This document shows positions 48,401 through 59,472 of a stretch of DNA of 64,000 nt, piece after piece. The stretch comes from Branchiostoma floridae (taxonomy: Eukaryota > Chordata > Leptocardii > Amphioxiformes > Branchiostomatidae), in contig NC_049986.1 of assembly GCF_000003815.2 (NCBI RefSeq), forward strand, positions 12,492,089 through 12,556,088, read 5' to 3'. Under the pieces are notes generated by a model. That model was not told the origin of the DNA and did not search any database. It was given only the letters and a program-made list of their open reading frames with translations. Position 1 is the stretch's first letter. Each line of letters opens with the position of its first letter. Both the position numbers and the translations under genes were made by a program.

Positions 48401-51400
48401 CACTACTGGACACATCAGTGCAACACTCTCCACACTTTGACTGGGTAGTGGCTCATATTGGGTAAGGATGATCCCTACTAATGTGGAGAAGTGACATAGA
48501 AGATGTTCTCTCTCCACAATGAAGTTGGCTTCAGAGTGAAGTTGTACTCCTAGTGCCATTTTACTACAGAGATCATGCAAGGCACCTAAAGTTTGTTAGT
48601 GAACCATGATTTTTTAGATATTGAAAACATACAATTTTTTTCAATCATGAAGGACAACATCAATTTTAAGGATAGTTGAGCTTTGTTCCAGGTATAGTGA
48701 AAACTCCATAAACACATACAATGTAGCTCACATGTATGTTATTTAAAAGTGAATGTACTCAATTCATTCAATGCAACATGTATCTTTTCTTTAACCTGTA
48801 TCATGCTCTACTATTCTCTTGCTCTAGCTGAAGTGGCCCTGTGTGACCCAAGGGCTATAGAGAAGGAGATTGATATCACCCTAAACACTGAAAGGTGTTG
48901 GAAGGGTTTTAACTCACTAGGATATTGTGTTCTGTTTAGGTCATCCTTCCCCAACACCATCATCACCCGGGTCCTGTCATGTGGTCTGAAGGACTTCTGC
49001 AGCCACAGCAGCAGCCAGGTGACGGAGAGCCACGTGCCCAAGCTGGCGTCTGTGGTGGGCATCCTGGGACACCTGGCCGCTCACCATGCACAGGACATCA
49101 GGGAGGCTCTGCTGCAGCTCTTCCATGTAGGGGCTGGCTAATGTTCTGTATTTTACTGCCTGATATACATGCAGTGAAAATCATGGCCTATATGACCACT
49201 CTTTTGGTCGTCCCTTAGTTGGTGATCCCTGTGTCAATCAATGATAGCATTGCAATTAGCTGTCCAACCAATGGGAGAGTGACTGTGTTTTTTTAATTTT
49301 TTTTTAATTCTCCTGTCGATTTGACAGATAAGCAGGCATTTGCTTGTTTGCCTGACCTGCACATGACTTTTTAAGGTGAAGGAGGGGTGTGCAATTCCTT
49401 CTCCACCCTCTCGTCTATTGGAGCAGTAAGTCTCACAGGGGCAACTGTATGCAACATGTGAGGCGGCTCCAGCAGATGCAGCTTTGTTGTTCGGAGTTTC
49501 CGTCTCCTAGGAGGACTTCCGACCAAGGATGTAAGGGGTTCCTCCTACCCCCGACTCGTGTCATGGCGGGTGCGTCATGCCCGAACGTACCCCTAAGGCC
49601 TGTCTCAGCCACAAAGGCCTGCCACTGCCACTAGCCGCAGCTAGATACTTATTTACACCTGAGTTAAGGGAGGAAAGTCGTGTTTGCCTTTCCCAAGGGC
49701 ACAAGATCGGTGGCACGGCAGGCGGGTGACACGGCAGGCGGATTCGAACCCGCCATCTCTCGGTCTTGAGCCGAACATGCTGCCACTGCGCCACGCGGTC
49801 CCACGGTAACTGTGTGTAACTTGTATTTTACAGGTCATCATTCATTGCAACTCTCTCTCTTCTTGAATATGTTTGGGATTTTTTTTCACAGGTTAGCCTA
49901 AGTGAGGGTAAACAGGAACAGTACACTGTGCCCTTCCTGCTGGAGCTGGCCACCATGTCTCCCATGCTACTCAGGGTCATCACAACTGAACTGGTAGACT
50001 CTTGTAAGTGATAATGTTCATCATACATACTTACTGCTTCATCTGCTTGTTACCAAGCACATAGTAAGATTATGGTACTTGGACACACCCACTAGCCCAA
50101 TGGCTGCATGGAAAGTATTCATAATCATTTATAGAGACATGAAATATCAAAAGTCGTTTTTTTTATAAGTAGATTCGTTTTCTTGTCACAGAGTTCTTAC
50201 TAACACGTAGAACTGCCAGGTAAGTAAGTCATACAGAGCATACCTTTAGCTATCTTGAGTTGAGCAGAAAAGATATTTAAATGATGTTTCTGTACCTTCC
50301 ACAGTGAGCGCTGATGTTCTAAACCAATTGGCAAGGCAGTTATCAAAAGGAAGGTCCAAGGCAGACATGGAAGGGTACGGATGAAATTCTCATATCAATG
50401 TCAAATTATTTCTTTAGACAACAATAGGGTGATCAAACCTTAGTATGAATGCTTTTCAGCACAAGGATGTGATGTTTTTATTGTTGATAACAATAATAAT
50501 GTTTTGCTGTCATGCAAAACCAGAGACAGAGCATATATGAATATTACCAGAAGTAGCATTTGTGCTGTGTGAATGTTGTTCAGCAACGGGGGCAGGGCAT
50601 ATGTGAATGTGTATGATAGACACAGCATGCATGTATGTGCATGGTTATATGTTGTTCAACACCAGGGGCAGACCATGTGCACATGTGTATGACAGAGATG
50701 CATGTAAGTGTGTATGGTAGGTGAATGTTTTTCAGTACAAAGGACAGGCATGTGTGAATGTGTATGATATAGAGATAGTATGTGAGTGGTAAGTGAATGT
50801 TGTTCAGCACCAAGGACAGGACATGTGGACATGTGTATGACAGAGATGCATGTAAGTGTGTATGGTAGGTGGATGTTTTTCAGTACTAAGGACAGGACAT
50901 GTGTGAATGTGTATGACAGAGAGAGAGTGTGTTGTAAGTGAATGTTGTTCAGCACCAAGGACAGGACATGTGTACATGTGTATGACAGAGATGCATGTAA
51001 GTATGTATGGTAGGTGAATGTTTTTCAGTACAAAGGACAGGCATGTGTGAATGTGTATGATATAGAGATAGTATATGAGTGGTAAGTGAATGTTGTTCAG
51101 CACCAAGGACAGGACATGTGGACATGTGTATGACAGAAATGCATGTAAGTGTGTATGGTAGGTGAATGTTTTTCAGTACTAAGTACAGGACATGTGTGAA
51201 TGTGTATGATAGAGATAGTGTGTGAGTGGTAATGAATGTTGTTCAGCACCAAGGACATGGCATGTGTGTACGTGTATGACAGAGAGAGGGTGTGTGGTAA
51301 GTGAATGTTGTTCAGCACCAGGGACAAGACATGTTTGGATGTGTATGAGAGGTTGTGTTTATGTTGTTCAGAACCAGAGACAGGACATGTTTGAAAATTT

Positions 51401-54400
51401 ATGATGGTGATAGTGTGTGTGGTAGGGGAATGTTGTTTAGCACCAGGGACAGAACCAGTTTGAATGTTAATCAGCTATGATCAGACAATTGTATACAGTA
51501 TGTGTGTGTGAGATTTGACTTGCTGCTCTCCTACTCTTCATGTCTATTGCTGTTACCATGAAGAATTGCCATGCAGAATTGACAACCATGTCATCTGATT
51601 CCAACCTCCAGACTAATATCCCTGGTTGTTCACCTCATCACCAAGACTGGCAGTGGCTGCCAAAAGGTCCTGAAGTTCCTACTGGATACTGCCTGTCCAA
51701 TGGATCAAAAAGGTAGGTGATATATATAACCATATGGTCCAGAAATATGCAGAATAAACTTTAAGTTTAAGGCTTATAAACGACTGGAAATTTTGTTTCA
51801 ACTGCTGGTTGTAAAATGTGTAAACTATTTGATTCAAACAATTGTGTTTTGAATAGGGTTGGGATCAGGATTATTGAAACTTGAATGTCTCTGCCTTCAG
51901 GTGAAGTGCCACTGGATCCTGCAGTGCAGCACACATGCACAGTTATTCTGGTATGTATAGTTTGTGTTGAGTTGTAAAGTCTAGATAAAGATTCTTATCT
52001 GCCTAAATGCTTAGGTCAGGTCTAGCCCTTTCCTGCTCTGATGCTAAAGAGGATCATTTTGAAAATATTTTCTTTCTTGATTTTAGGCACATCAAATCTA
52101 ATGTTGTACAAAAACATTAATTATAAGTCTGACTCTGTTGTACTCTACAGTAAGTCGTTGATCATGTACAACTGAACAGTATGACACTCACAGCAACAGA
52201 CTCTTTCTTCATCTTTTGCTACAGCTGTGCATCCTTAATCATCACTAACCCGTCTTGACATTAGTACCTTACTTTACATGTACCTCAGCCCCTTAGTAAC
52301 TCCTGTGCCTTTAGGGCACATTGGGCCTTCCACCCTGCCCAGTTCTAATCTTCTCTCTAGTACACTATTCTTTAAAGACTACCAACTATATTTCTTGTTG
52401 AAACTCTACTTTTCTGTTCCACTAGAACACCCTGGTATCAGACCTACAGAAGTTGGTGTTTGGCAGGGCCCAGCAGGGAGACATTACAGAGATCCTGTTC
52501 CTCTCAGAGCTGCAGGCACACAGGACACACTTGTGTCAGGAGATGCTATCGGTCAATGGTAACAGGTAAGAAACTGTCAATCACAAGAAAATACAGTGTA
52601 CATTTATATATGACATAGATGTTTGGGAAAGATGCAGTTAAGAAAGCTTGTGTAGTACAATGTATGTCTGCCTCAATATTAACTTTTTCCCCTGTACTAT
52701 ATTGTAAATTTTTGTAAAGACCCGAAAAGCTTGTACTGTTTTGTTTTCTTTTGCTTAGTATTGGTAAGTAATACATGAAGCTTACTGTATGACTGTGTTT
52801 GAGTCAGACAGTGGTGGCTGGTCCAGATCCTGAGGCTGCTGGGCTGTCACCTTGGTGAGAGTTGTGCTGCAGACATCGTGACCTTCAACCTCCAACATGC
52901 TCAGTCTCAACAACAGGTATTTATGTACACTTGTCACATATTCAACAGTCAATTGAACACATCCAGATACATAGTCACAGTCACATGTCTCACTACATGT
53001 GTGGGATGTTTGAAATTTCCCATCCAAAATTTCTTGTTTGAAAAGTTCTGAAACGTTTATTAGACCTGTTTAGCAGCATATTAATTTTGAGTACTTTTAG
53101 CAATTGGTGTTTGAAAGACGTACATGTTTGTACACTCTAAATGGAAGAGGCACATTTACTGGGTTCAACTTTAGTTGAGACTGCTCAACTGGTGCTTGGA
53201 TTAATGTATTCTTGTATGTTTTGGTATAGCTGAGTAGACACTTCATAGCATGTATAGTTTTTATTTTTGCAACATGTACATGTACATTTGTACATAAATT
53301 CAATCTGAATTCTGACTTTTAAAGTGGTCACATTGCACATTTTGTTTTCTGTGTAATTCTGATGTAGGAAACATAAACTTAGTAACTGATGATTGGCAAC
53401 CACTTTGGGGCATAACAGAAGAGCTGCATTGACATGTTTCCTTATCTTACCCATTGCACCACCTGGTACAGCTGGGGCTACTACTGGAGCTGCTGGAAGG
53501 GTTCCAGTGCTGCCTGCCTGACGTGACAGGTGCAGCTGTCTGCAGGTGCATGGACTCTCTACAGACAGGGACGCTCAACAACACACAGGTCAGTACTAGT
53601 CTATTATATGGACTCACTACAGACAGGCACCCTCAACAATACACAGGTGAACACTTTTGTACCAGTAGGTATACAATTTGGATATCTTAGATGCTTTCCT
53701 CAGGATGACTGCACCCATTGAACTCCACCCACCTTTGGACCCATCTTTACATGTATGTCATGCCTCCATAGGATGGCTACTACTAGTGCCTCACTACTTT
53801 TGCTCTGATATGATAACTTTTCATTATGTACACCACTATTTATTATCACATTTAATGCTGGACCATGCATGCATACACGTAACACACTTCACAACTTTGA
53901 TTGTAAAACAGGCAAAACACAAATACTGCCATCTTTCATGTATTTTGCAGGCAAGCAGACTGTTGGCGAATATTGTTCACCTGCTCAAGAGTGAGGACAT
54001 GGGAAAAAGGCATTTCAGGTAAATATTCCCTTTTAGGCCAAGTGCACATTTTATTTACTATTGTGGATGAAGGAAGGAAATGCCACCCTCAGTATGCATT
54101 AAAATGTGTCATCCCAGGCCCCTAGATATATATTTGTGTAGAAACGTTGTTTCCTGTTTCCAGCTACAAATATAACTATCATATGGTATCTTTAGTTATA
54201 TCATATCCTTAAAAATACAAACTTTCACATGAATTTGATCCTGTTTTTCTAAATGTATTTGATGTGTATAGGGACCAGAGTTAACTTCATGTTATTGAGT
54301 CAAACAAAATTTATTTGTTAACTTTCAGGTGGCAGCTACAGGAGGCCATCCTGCTGCACCTGCAGCCCATGACATCCCAGCTGGAGCACAGCTGCCTCCA

Positions 54401-57400
54401 GGTGGCTGCCAAGGCCATGCAGATCCAGGCCATCGTGGGCTTACCTGCCAAACCCACCACACCTGCCCTCATTCACACCTGCCTGGCAGCTGTCAGGTGT
54501 TTCTTCAGGGTGCTGCATGATACAGGTGTGATAATTTTCTATAGTTAAAATAACAGAGCAAGGTTGATCTATGCTATCATTTTGAACAGTTGTTTCCTAT
54601 AATTGTAATTTCTTATAAGTTGTATGAGAACTTGTTCTCTGTACATTGCAACTTGTTATTTGCTCGAGAAGATAAAGTTTTCTTAAAAATCATGGCTACC
54701 ATGTAAAACTCTCTCCAATAAGATTTCTCCAGTGTCACTGACGCATCCTCACTGACGAAAGACATTGGATGGTTGTCTGAAACATCTGACCATTTCCAAA
54801 ATAATATCCAGTTGCTTGAGTAACTGCTTTTTGGGGTATCTTATTTCCTTGATGTCTAACCTTCATTGATGCATGGCTTAATCAGTTAAATGCCAAAGCA
54901 ACTGTCCCAAAATCATTTGCAGTCTGGATCCTACTAATGTTCTGTAGTCTAAAGTTACAGACATCTAAATCTATTTTCATATCACTGTTGTGATGTTATG
55001 TGATACAGTGTTATTATTGTGTGTTTCAGACCTTGAGGAGAAGATAACAGTTATCCAGTACTGTAAGGTGTACCTGTCCCATCTGTGTGGGGTGCAGCTG
55101 GGACAGACACTGGTTATACGGCATCTGGTAAAGGGTATGCTGGACAAGGTGAGGATAAGACAGGAGGGCATTTGTACAATAAAGGACTGTTGTGCTGACA
55201 ATTAAATGTTTTCATAACATATAATAATGCATTACAAAGGTTTTGCTTATGATGAAAAAATAAAAAAATTGTACCAAGGAAATGTTCCTGCTTTTGATTT
55301 ATATTACTTTTATACCTTAACTCTTGTATCTGTTATTTTTAGGAAAATGCAGTGTTATTTGGAGCTAAGGTGAAAGGTAAGTCAACTTTTATGAATCATA
55401 TCCTCTGAGAAAGTCACAATATCTTTCAAATTTTACTGTATAACCTTCCAATATACCAAATGGGTAATTCCCAACATAATACAAGGATTTGTATACTATT
55501 AGGTACTAGTACCATGTAGTCAATATTGACCTAAGGAGGCCATATGAAATGTAAGAAAGATGCGACCAACACAGTTCTGAACTTAATTCTACATTGTGTA
55601 CATGTACATGTAGATTATTCCAGTGGTGAGAGCAGTGAGGGCCAGTCCTCCCTCCTGCAGCAGAACATCCAGCTGGGCCGCTCCAGCACACCAACAGTCT
55701 TCCACGCAGGAGTCATCGGCAAGGGGCTCAGACCTAAGCCTGATGCCAAACAGTTGCCAAGTGTAAGTTCCTCAACATATTTAGAGGTCCTACATGTATG
55801 TTTTACTATAGTATGTTAGTAAGTCTATCATATGCATTTATATTAGGTGCTTGGTAATTTGTAACATTAGCCATTTCAGATAGTGACCTAAAACATTGGC
55901 CCCATGTATGTGAGAGCTTCAGTCATTAGCCTCAAATGTCAGTCCCTTGTACATAAAAGAAGCCATCACACATGTCTAGAAGTGTAAGGATGACCCAGTG
56001 TGCTTGACTAGATTATAGATATCCAAGCCACAACACAACCGCATTACACTACATGTACAATGTAGGTAGTGAAAAAGCATTGTGCTTTGTCATTAGTTTG
56101 AGGTCGACCAGAAAGAAAAATACAGCCAAGGATGAGGGTTATATGTCCTGTCCTTTGTGCTGAACAGCATTCACGTTCTAGATGCAGTGTTTCACCGATT
56201 ATAAAATCCATTGATTCCCCTCTGAAGTTTGGTTTTATTTTTGCAGTTTTTAGAACGACTTCTCTAATGCAAATTCATGACACTGTGAACATACCATTCC
56301 GATGTATTACTAACTTAAGAATTGTTTCAACCTTGAACTGAAAATGCTGCAAAAACCTACAGTACATCATGTATATAATTGTTACATCCAAATGAATGAT
56401 TCTCCTGCAGGACCAGGTAACAGGTAGTTGCCAGGCAGTTCTGGATGTCCTGTACACCTGTACCCTCCACGAGCACCACCACGCCTCCATCCCCAAACAT
56501 GAGGAGGACAGGATGGACACCTCCGACAGTCGCGTGGAGAGAAGGAGGATATCCTCATCAGGTTGGGGACGGTCTAACGCCAAACAATTTTCTTTTTAAT
56601 TGGACACAAATAAAGCTGATGAATATAAACATTCTTGCACACTGGAGCTTCAACATTAAGTACATATTTAGATTATAGAAAATTTCTTACAGCAGGCACA
56701 ACTTTATATCTATATCCATTGCCCATTGTCAGTGTTTTCCGAGCTGCAACTCTTTTCTTGACTTTTTTAGGCTCAAGAACTCTTGCATTACTGGTTGTAG
56801 AACTGGTCTGCCCAGATGTCATCCAAGCCCCCACAGACTGGCCTGATGAGGAGTTCACCAAGTACACTGTAGAGAGGTATATGTGGTCTTCTTTTCAATG
56901 TCAAATAAAAAAAGGACATTCATATGACATTGTGTGTGTGTGTGTGTGTTGTCCTTGTGTTATTTTCAAAATTTGTGGAAGCAATGTCCATTGCCAACTC
57001 AAGCTTTCTTTGCAGAGATTTACACATTACAAGAAAGTTTAAGGAAAATCCAATACTTTGGGACATCTTGAAGATGGTAGCAGAAGGCAAGTATCATTTT
57101 TACTGTCTCTTAATGTGATTTCAGCTCAGAATTTCCTCTATTTTTTAGATGAACTTTTTTCCATGGGTGTACATGTAATGTATTATTCTGTACTGTCTTG
57201 GTTTGAAACTGATTTGAAGTTCATATCTTGACACATTGAAATTGCTTGTGTATGACAGGGAGAACAGCACTGTGTCACTGTGCAATACTGCTGAGTAGTG
57301 TGATCTCCACCCTGATTACCCACTGGGAGGGTTCACGTAGCAGCGTGACAGCTGACACTCTATGGCACCTCCGGGCATCATGCAAGGCGCTGGAGTGTAT

Positions 57401-58582
57401 GGGGGAGGTGAGCAGCTACATTTGTGTGACTGGGTAAAGTTTCTCACTGATGTGGCCTCACAGGGCTCAAATGCCCGTCTGCAACTTGCAAAAGAATTGA
57501 TAAGATTGCAGAAAAAGTTAAACATTTTGTAATTTGAGCCCTGGTTTGCTAGTTCCTTTCTGCAAGTCAAAAAGGCTATTTTTAACCTCCTCGCTTTATG
57601 CCACCCTTCGAGATTGAAAAATTTCCTTTCAACTGTTGTGACAAGCAAATTGTGTTAATATGTTTTCAATTATGATATTTTGTAGGCTTTGAACCATAGG
57701 TTGAAAATTAAGTGTTTGGCTTGTATTTTGTTGAATATGCTGATCCATGTTAATCTTTATTGTCTTAGTTTATAACAGAATTACATGTGTATGTTTACAA
57801 CTTGATTACTTGTTCTATTCCAGGCCCATCTCCTGCCGGCTCCGCTGGGTTATGTTTCAGAACTGTTCCACATCGTGACTCCATATGAGGTGGCACTCCT
57901 GCTCAGGGAGGTTTGGAAGTTTATGGTGGTAAGTCTGGTTCAATTCAACGTGTAATAGTGTTTGTTCTTGTGACAAGACATATCATTTTGCATTGGTGCT
58001 GTATTAAAGTTTCACTGTATTAAAGACTGAATTATCCTACCAAAAAGAATTCTTAACGTATGTTGTGTGTCTCTTGTATTTATTTTTAATTAGAGTGGAT
58101 TTATTTTACATACTTGCTTGTATAAATGTAAACCAAGTGATGAAATATTTTAAAACTGTAGTTCTAGTACCAAAACCATTGATAATCACTTCATCGATAT
58201 CTTTCCACAGGAAAATCCACCTTCACCAGAACTGTACAGTATGAGGGACATCACTGGACGACCAATCAGATTCTTCAACCCAGGTAAGACAGCTAAGTGA
58301 AAAGTACAATCTATCCTCAGTAGTATGGCTTTGCTTCAAAGTCACAATCTCATATTGCAAAATCGGGATTGCTAGCCACTAGAACATTATATACACCGCA
58401 TGTACTTACTAGTGTAAACTGAACATATGATACTAGTAATATGAAGACAATATGTCATTGTCTGCAATAACAATGTTATATTTGCAGACCTGTAAAGGAA
58501 GCACCTTGCAGTGGTACTTTCCATCCTCCACAGCAACATCCCCAAACTTGGTCACCTCTACTCCAGATTTCAACTTCAGTAA
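45416..58582 (+). CDS. INTS5: Integrator complex subunit 5
   Basis: Twenty-seven exons: 45416-45469, 46420-46624, 46882-46985, 47275-47326, 47700-47756, 48023-48068, 48369-48461, 48940-49126, 49892-50003, 50305-50374, 51612-51712, 51901-51950, 52426-52565, 52808-52916, 53472-53588, 53951-54018, 54329-54525, 55030-55148, 55343-55376, 55614-55762, 56411-56561, 56771-56876, 57016-57086, 57259-57407, 57824-57928, 58211-58283, 58512-58582. The total is 929 aa (human 1019). INTS5 is an alpha-helical scaffold subunit of Integrator, which cleaves snRNA 3' ends and terminates paused Pol II in the nucleus. Shared blocks include [103 protein letters not shown] and a C-terminal [19 protein letters not shown]. 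Intron 23 uses a GC donor (GAAG|GCAAGT). The last acceptor (58511/58512) was chosen because an upstream one at 58487 reads straight into a stop and loses the conserved tail. Confidence 0.97.
45700..46240. repeat. Degenerate short tandem repeat in INTS5 intron 1
   Basis: Variants of GCATCTGT-C-CC-TGCAACATC recur with a 15-20 bp period over about 500 bp, with a TTATT-rich insert at about 46070-46135. The stretch is pyrimidine-rich on the plus strand. Open frames here (45633-45950 plus and minus) are repeat artefacts. Confidence 0.7.
47936..48010. repeat. 27 bp tandem repeat, about 2.5 copies, in INTS5 intron 5
   Basis: CAGCACTTCTCAATGTCTTATGAA is repeated with single changes directly before exon 6. 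Confidence 0.8.
49430..49802 (-). mobile_element. tRNA-derived SINE in INTS5 intron 8
   Basis: On the minus strand, 49802-49733 folds like a tRNA: A box GTGGCGCAGTGGCAGC, anticodon arm with a CAA-type loop (GG-CTCAAGA-CC), and T arm GGCGG-GTTCGAAT-CCGCC. The 3' strand of the acceptor stem does not pair, so this is a SINE head. The body that follows (CTTGGGAAAGGCAAACACGA, CTTTCCTCCC, CAGGTGTAAATAAGTA) resembles central domains shared by animal tRNA SINEs. The tail boundary is approximate. Confidence 0.7.
50515..51470. repeat. Large minisatellite in INTS5 intron 10
   Basis: About 13 units of roughly 60-75 bp. Each contains GAATGTTGTTCAGCACCA or GAATGTTTTTCAGTACTA, then AGGACAGGACATGTGTGAAT and GTGTATGACAGAGA. 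The two unit types alternate in places, giving a higher-order period of about 120-130 bp. The overlapping minus-strand frames of 76-100 codons are artefacts. Confidence 0.9.
53608..53650 (+). repeat. Duplicate of the 3' end of INTS5 exon 15 inside intron 15
   Basis: Positions 53608-53646 repeat exon positions 53550-53588 and encode the same 13 residues ([13 protein letters not shown]), followed by its own donor-like GTGAAC. Four silent base differences and no amino-acid change separate the copies. Read-through from exon 15 is out of frame with this copy (offset 58). Confidence 0.85.
54731..54836 (+). mobile_element. Penelope-like element tail with a hammerhead-ribozyme-like motif (INTS5 intron 17)
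   Basis: Order seen: GTGTC at 54732-54736, a small hairpin TGA..TCA, core CTGACGA at 54752-54758, hairpin AGACA..TGTCT (54760-54778), then GAAACAT at 54779-54785. A conserved block follows: CATTTCC, then ATCCAGTTGCTTGAGTAACTG. CUGANGA, stem II, GAAA and a three-pair stem III beside a UH site are the hammerhead core, and very short stem III is typical of the ribozymes in Penelope-like retroelements. There is one extra A between core and stem II, so activity is uncertain. No reverse transcriptase is nearby. Confidence 0.6.
56142..56174 (-). repeat. Single inverted unit of the intron 10 minisatellite in INTS5 intron 20
   Basis: The minus strand reads GTGAATGCTGTTCAGCACAA then AGGACAGGACATA, matching the array unit at 50569-51470 with two or three changes. 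Lone outliers like this show the unit existed before it expanded, or that it moved. Confidence 0.7.
57461..57543. repeat. 83 bp element with CAGGGCTCAAAT inverted ends (INTS5 intron 24)
   Basis: The exact 12 bp inverted ends resemble the hAT-type ends at 30127-30436 (CAGGGCTCGAAAT). No 8 bp duplication is visible, so it may be a deleted relative. Confidence 0.5.
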
Positions 58583-59472
58583 CTTTCTTCAATGTTTCAA
58601 AAATGATGTGTCCCAACAATTTTGTATACATGGTTCTAAAAAGGTATTAAACTATGTATCAGGATAATTGAGAGGACAGTTACATTGTACATACAAAGTA
58701 ATATGTAGAAGGATTGAGATGGATTACATGTATATACACTTAATACATTTTCAGTGTATTGATGTAGTTTAACCTTAAGCACACTGAAATAGTCATTTGA
58801 TTGGCAATTCTCTATTAGTTACAGTGTTAGGCAGCAGGGAGAAAGTTAAAAGCTGCTGGGACATAGTGCTCACAAAAGCACATACATGTAGCTCTAGAAA
58901 CATTGTCTACAATGTATTGTAGATGGATGTTAACAATGCGTGAACACTACATAGAATAAATTATAATGAATATAAAGTCACAGTTCCAATTTTCCAAAGA
59001 ATGAACTTAATACATTTTCATGCCAAATGGTATAATCTAGTTTACACATTTAAAGACGAACTAATTCGAGACATTAGATGAATTGCCATGTATTTTTGAT
59101 TTACATGGGTACAGTTGGTTGAATTGGCAATGAACTGGCAGAGATGACACATGGTACTGTAAAACTTGTAATAAAATGTTGCAGAAGTGATCATGACTAG
59201 CCACTGCTTTTTTAAAATCACAAGTTAAACCCCAACAAAAGCAGGATATCTACTGCTCTGATTCTTGCACTGAAATCAGCTACAGAATATGCTATATGCA
59301 ATTTAGTATCTACCATAATTTACATGCATGCCATGGAGCTAGCATCTCTTTGCCACCAGCTAAACTTAGCCTGGATACCATCCGAGTATAAGAAGCCCCA
59401 GGTGAAATTAGATGGTACCCAGGCTAGCTTAACTAAGACTGTCTATCTCTAGCTGTATTGACATCTTCTAGA
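58583..59472. other. Convergent 3' region of INTS5 and the TRIM-NHL gene
   Basis: 890 bp, AT-rich. It contains plus-strand AATAAA signals at 58955-58960 and 59170-59175 for INTS5, and a small hairpin element at 59368-59425 (AGCCTGG-TACCATC arms). No gene is seen. Confidence 0.6.
58955..58960 (+). terminator. Candidate INTS5 polyadenylation signal
   Basis: First AATAAA downstream of the INTS5 stop that I noted; a second lies at 59170-59175. Confidence 0.5.

Noticed and set aside
49733-49802. Functional tRNA gene (CAA anticodon)
   Set aside because: Anticodon and T arms fold, but the acceptor stem does not pair and SINE body sequence follows.
50440-51404. Minus-strand frames of 62-100 codons (VLNNIHLP...)
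   Set aside because: They track the minisatellite units and have no independent support.
58488-58495. INTS5 terminal acceptor at 58487
   Set aside because: In phase it gives Asp-Leu-stop. The acceptor at 58511 restores the conserved [19 protein letters not shown] tail.
2193-58582. NELFE-INTS5 functional cluster
   Set aside because: They lie over 36 kb apart with unrelated genes between and use separate promoters; the thematic link alone is not evidence.
58452-58667. 71-codon frame over the INTS5 last exon
   Set aside because: Different frame from the family-matching one; shadow.
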